Part shown: positions 14,346-17,127 of the stretch, piece by piece
Layout: every line of letters begins with the position of its first letter
Numbering within the stretch: the first letter of the stretch is position 1
Assembly (NCBI GenBank): GCA_018672145.1
Contig: JABHGH010000126.1
Location: 1-17,127, forward strand
Reading direction: 5' to 3'
Length of the DNA stretch: 17,127 nt
Source of the DNA: Flavobacteriaceae bacterium
Lineage (GTDB): Bacteria > Bacteroidota > Bacteroidia > Flavobacteriales > Flavobacteriaceae
The notes under the pieces: generated by a model
The model's database searches: none
What the model saw: only the letters and a program-made list of their open reading frames with translations
Told to the model about the DNA's origin: nothing
Made by a program: the position numbers and the translations under genes

Positions 14346-16859
14346 AGGATAATTGATTCCGATTGTAAAGTTGGCCTTTTTGAACTGCATGTCTGTGAGC
14401 CATCTCTTGCTTTTTTCTAGTGATGGATTGTGTGTCTTAAACCCGGCATCTAATCTAAATATAAACAATCCAAAGTCATATCTAAGCCCAAAACCTGTCC
14501 CAATTGCGATTTCATCAAGATCCTTAAAACCATCAAATCTTCGTTTGGGATCAGTTACGTCATCAGCAACATTCCAAATGTTACCAGCATCAGCAAATAA
14601 AGCCCCTTTGAACGAGCCAAAAATATCAAACCGATATTCTAGATTCAATGCCAATTTAAAGTTTGCTTCGTTAAATTCATTCCCAGAAAAACTACTTCCT
14701 GGCCCGAGACGATACACTTCCCAAGCTCTATTGTCATTTGCCCCTCCTGAAAAATAAGAACGGCTAAATGGAATACTTTTTGCGTTACCAAACGGTATGG
14801 CGAGTCCAACAAAACTTCTCAGTGCAAAGACGGATGATTCACTGACCAACCAGTGCTGGATATAATCAAACTCCCCTTTGATGTATTGACTGTAAGGTAA
14901 GTTGAACAGATAGTTGATTCCATTTTGTTCTTCTAATTTTAAGGCGTCAGCCAATAGACCTATAATATTGCCCGCAGTTTCAATTTTAAAACGTAACTGA
15001 GTGAAGTTCTCGTCAAAAAAGTTAGTTTGGGTGTTACGCAAAAAATCATAGCTCGACCCGACAATTAAGTTGTTTTGCGTTAATCGTTTTCTGCGTTCTT
15101 CCACTCTTTGAACCTTGAGGTAGGAAGAGCTATTAGCTTCGATCGGTGAGTTTTGTGATAACACGTAGTCGATGAATGAAGCAGTTCCGTTAGGGATACT
15201 AAGGTTTTGACCGTCAAAAAAGGAAGATGTTCCAGGCGTTGTTTTTGCTAATTCATTAATCTGAGAGTAGGCATTTGTATAAATGTTAAAGTAGTTAAGG
15301 ACATTTTGGTTGTTGACTAACGTGAGGTCAAGGAGTGTGAAATCAACGCGATTGTTTGCTTTGGTTTCCCACCTGTATTGAATGCCAGAGGAGTAGGTTT
15401 GCTTGTCGAGTCCAATGTTGTCTTGTAAGGCAGTGCCAAAACTCAGAAATGTTGTTGGTTCTTGGTCTCCAGAAATTAGTTTTGAAATAAATCTAGGACT
15501 TAAAATTTTGGGAATTCTCAACTTTACATCACCACCAATTTCCGAAATAACGTCGTTGGCGGAGCGTCCAATAGTTCCGCGAACACCGATTTCTAAATTC
15601 TCAGCACCTCCAAAAATATTGAGAACATTCAAGCCGCTATTAAAAGCAATCCCTTGGTCTTGAATATTGGACTGGGTAAAATCTAATCCAAATTCTAACT
15701 CAAATCGTTCTCTGGGACGAAGATAAATAGAAACATCTAGCGCATCATTTAGAGAGTCTTTATATGCATAATTAATTGTTGGATACTCAAATATGCCAAG
15801 ACGATTTAGTTGCCGAAGTGTTTTGGTACGTGAAATGTCACTATATAGCTCATCTGGACGCACTTGAATCATCCCCGATAATACTTTGGTGTTAAATCGT
15901 TTTTTGGGGGATTCTAAAAATTGTATGTCATCATATGTTTTTTGCCTAGTCACTTCGCTTTTGGGTGCTGTGTAGACAGAAACAGAGCTGATTTTTTTCT
16001 GGGTGTATGGTTCCAAAAGAATTCCATTTTCGGAGTTTCTTCTAAAATCTTGGATAAACAATTTCACAGGAAGTTGGAAGTCAGTTCCTAGTGTGTCCCA
16101 CCCAATTTCAAAGTCGATGGCATTCAATTGAAAATTATATACCCCTTTATTTTTAAAATACTCATAAAGCCGATTTCGCTCTGCTTCAAAGTCTAGCGTG
16201 TTAAATTGATTTCCTTTTTTTAAAATGGATTGATCCGAAGATAGACGGTACAAGGAGTCAATAATGGGACTTTGAATTTGAACAGAAATAGAGTCGAGAT
16301 AGTAAGGAAGTCCTGATTGAATGTCGTAAACAAGGTTAACGGTTTTTTTCCGCTCACTCTTTAGCTCTTTTGTGATGGTTGTTTTGGCTTTAAAATATCC
16401 CTTATTTGACAAATAGGTGTTTATGGTATTTGCGTATTCTTCAAAAGTAAGGGAGTTGATTAAAGATGGCGGTTCACCGTTTCTTATTTTCCATTCTTGG
16501 AATTGCTCTTTGTAAGCACGCATTTGGTCAATTTGTTTTTGTGACCAAATGGCTCTCATCCTTTTCTGCCGATTGGGTCTCTTTTGCAACCAAGCATCAA
16601 AATCTTCTGAAGTGTTCACATTTGCCGATTGATGAATAAACAAACGTAAAGGAAAACCTAAGATTCGTTTGTTGGGTCGTTGTGATACCAATTGCTGAAT
16701 GGAGTCAGCGAAAATGCGATTACCATTGTAAAAAAAAGTGTGATGTCCTAGTAGATACTGATCGTCTTCAAGCGTTTTTGCTACGCGACAACCCGACGTC
16801 ATTGCGACTATGCAAAGGAATAATAGTATTTTTGTTGTATGTTGTTTCAAGTGGAACAT
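14340..16859 (-). CDS. tamL: Omp85-family outer-membrane assembly lipoprotein (TamL-like)
   Basis: This 839-residue protein is a TamA/BamA-type beta-barrel of the Bacteroidota lipoprotein kind, thought to work with TamB in building the outer membrane. From the ATG at 16859 it opens 'MFHLKQHTTK' followed by a hydrophobic stretch and a lipobox-like 'TSGC' (Cys24), so it is probably lipidated at the outer membrane. The N-terminal half holds POTRA-like material ('YLSNKGYFKAKTTITKEL', 'VYDIQSGLPYYLDSISV', 'IQVRPDELYSD'). From about 380 on, alternating strands form the barrel, with 'FSGGANDNRAWEVYRLGPG' resembling the conserved Omp85 strand-loop segment and a final 'FTIGINYPF' ending in Phe, the OM signal. 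In-frame ATGs upstream, up to 16895, lie within or before the promoter and are unlikely. tamB is not in the window. Confidence 0.88.
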   Translation of the reverse strand: MFHLKQHTTKILLFLCIVAMTSGCRVAKTLEDDQYLLGHHTFFYNGNRIFADSIQQLVSQRPNKRILGFPLRLFIHQSANVNTSEDFDAWLQKRPNRQKRMRAIWSQKQIDQMRAYKEQFQEWKIRNGEPPSLINSLTFEEYANTINTYLSNKGYFKAKTTITKELKSERKKTVNLVYDIQSGLPYYLDSISVQIQSPIIDSLYRLSSDQSILKKGNQFNTLDFEAERNRLYEYFKNKGVYNFQLNAIDFEIGWDTLGTDFQLPVKLFIQDFRRNSENGILLEPYTQKKISSVSVYTAPKSEVTRQKTYDDIQFLESPKKRFNTKVLSGMIQVRPDELYSDISRTKTLRQLNRLGIFEYPTINYAYKDSLNDALDVSIYLRPRERFELEFGLDFTQSNIQDQGIAFNSGLNVLNIFGGAENLEIGVRGTIGRSANDVISEIGGDVKLRIPKILSPRFISKLISGDQEPTTFLSFGTALQDNIGLDKQTYSSGIQYRWETKANNRVDFTLLDLTLVNNQNVLNYFNIYTNAYSQINELAKTTPGTSSFFDGQNLSIPNGTASFIDYVLSQNSPIEANSSSYLKVQRVEERRKRLTQNNLIVGSSYDFLRNTQTNFFDENFTQLRFKIETAGNIIGLLADALKLEEQNGINYLFNLPYSQYIKGEFDYIQHWLVSESSVFALRSFVGLAIPFGNAKSIPFSRSYFSGGANDNRAWEVYRLGPGSSFSGNEFNEANFKLALNLEYRFDIFGSFKGALFADAGNIWNVADDVTDPKRRFDGFKDLDEIAIGTGFGLRYDFGLFIFRLDAGFKTHNPSLEKSKRWLTDMQFKKANFTIGINYPF
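16802..16834 (+). promoter_or_regulatory. Predicted promoter of the TrmH-type methyltransferase gene
   Basis: The plus strand has TTG (16802-16804), 22 bp, then TATTTTTG (16827-16834), an exact TAnnTTTG. The spacing is at the long end of what is accepted for Bacteroidota. The start would fall near 16841, giving a 44-nt leader to the ATG at 16885. The site lies inside the tamL signal-peptide codons, on the opposite strand. Confidence 0.5.
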
Positions 16860-16866
16860 CAAAACC

Positions 16867-16897
16867 CAAAAATACATCATTTGCATGGTTAGCAAAA
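16867..16897 (-). promoter_or_regulatory. Predicted promoter of tamL
   Basis: The minus strand has -33 TTTTG (16893-16897), an 18-bp spacer and -7 TATTTTTG (16867-16874), an excellent match to the TTTG/TAnnTTTG consensus. Seven bases on places the transcription start near 16860, right at the ATG at 16859. The mRNA would then be leaderless or nearly so. The -33 element lies inside the first codons of the divergent methyltransferase gene. Confidence 0.72.
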
Positions 16898-17127
16898 GTC
16901 AAATAAAATTTGTGTGCCAATTGGCTCAAAAAAAACAGAGAGATAAAGCCAATCTTTTTGTTGCTGAAGGCCATAAGTCAATACATGAATTTAGCAAGGC
17001 ATCGTATGAAATGCATCATCTTTATGTTGTAGATCCCAATCTGTTCCTGGGGAAAGAATTCCAAACAGTTAGTGTAGAAGAAATGCGTAGTATGAGTGCA
17101 TTAAAAACGCCACCCGATTCGTTGGCT
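16885..17127 (+). CDS. TrmH/SpoU family RNA methyltransferase, N-terminal part (3' truncated)
   Basis: The frame opens at ATG 16885 and stays open for 81 codons to the window edge. It begins 'MVSKSQIKFVCQLAQKKQRD', then 'LFVAEGHKSIHEF' and 'HHLYVVDP', and ends in 'MSALKTPPDSLA'. This is the N-terminal RNA-substrate-binding domain of TrmH/SpoU-type 2'-O-methyltransferases. The 'F-V-E-G' turn and the 'MS...TP' stretch just before the SPOUT catalytic domain are typical. The catalytic knot lies outside the window, so the target nucleotide in rRNA or tRNA cannot be named. The gene diverges from tamL with 25 bp between start codons. That leaves the two promoters overlapping the opposite genes. Confidence 0.85.
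   Translation, partial: MVSKSQIKFVCQLAQKKQRDKANLFVAEGHKSIHEFSKASYEMHHLYVVDPNLFLGKEFQTVSVEEMRSMSALKTPPDSLA

Noticed and set aside
14290..14403. N-terminal extension of fbaA
   Set aside because: It overlaps tamL codons, lies upstream of a good promoter, and the aldolase family begins at the MSHAIK segment.
16860..16895. Upstream ATGs of tamL (to 16895)
   Set aside because: They fall in or before the -7 element; the ATG at 16859 gives a normal lipoprotein signal peptide.
1..17127. CRISPR array, tRNA, rRNA, insertion sequence or defence genes
   Set aside because: No spaced direct repeats, cloverleaf, transposase with terminal repeats, or recognisable defence protein was seen.

Overview
The window looks like a chromosomal segment of a Bacteroidota bacterium, most probably a marine-type member of the Flavobacteriaceae. 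Four things support this: the short 287-residue primary sigma factor, an Omp85-type lipoprotein of the TamL kind, an AccD that lacks the usual zinc-ribbon cysteines, and promoter-like sites of the Bacteroidota form TAnnTTTG rather than TATAAT. The assignment comes from gene content and motifs only. No rRNA, tRNA, insertion sequence or CRISPR array was seen.

Left part (1-4608), accessory and AT-rich. A plus-strand reading frame, cut by the window edge, carries Ig-like/OmpL47-type repeats. A 371-bp gene-poor stretch follows, then a 213-residue protein with a methyltransferase-like fold. Facing it is a compact minus-strand set: a Stealth-family sugar-phosphate transferase, a GT90-type glycosyltransferase (4-bp ATGA overlap) and an FkbM-family methyltransferase (11-bp gap). 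Together these look like a module that decorates a surface polysaccharide.

Middle part (4609-9388), minus strand. rpoD, rpe and anmK are packed with gaps of 1 and 4 bp, linking the housekeeping sigma factor to the pentose phosphate pathway and cell-wall sugar recycling. Upstream of rpoD lies an exported oligopeptidase B-like S9 peptidase with a complete catalytic triad.

Right part (9621-17127). A strong intrinsic terminator ends a minus-strand run of core genes: tamL, fbaA, accD, rpsO and pnp. Several good TAnnTTTG promoters sit in the short gaps, before tamL, fbaA, accD and rpsO. They suggest that this run is read from several internal starts rather than as one operon. They also help fix the start codons of tamL and fbaA. 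A TrmH/SpoU-type RNA methyltransferase begins at 16885 on the plus strand, divergent from tamL, and runs off the window.

No wholly new system is evident. The points most worth a second look are the Stealth-GT90-FkbM module, the cysteine-free N-terminus of AccD, the apparently leaderless tamL start with interlocked divergent promoters, and a perfect hairpin at the predicted 5' end of the rpsO transcript.
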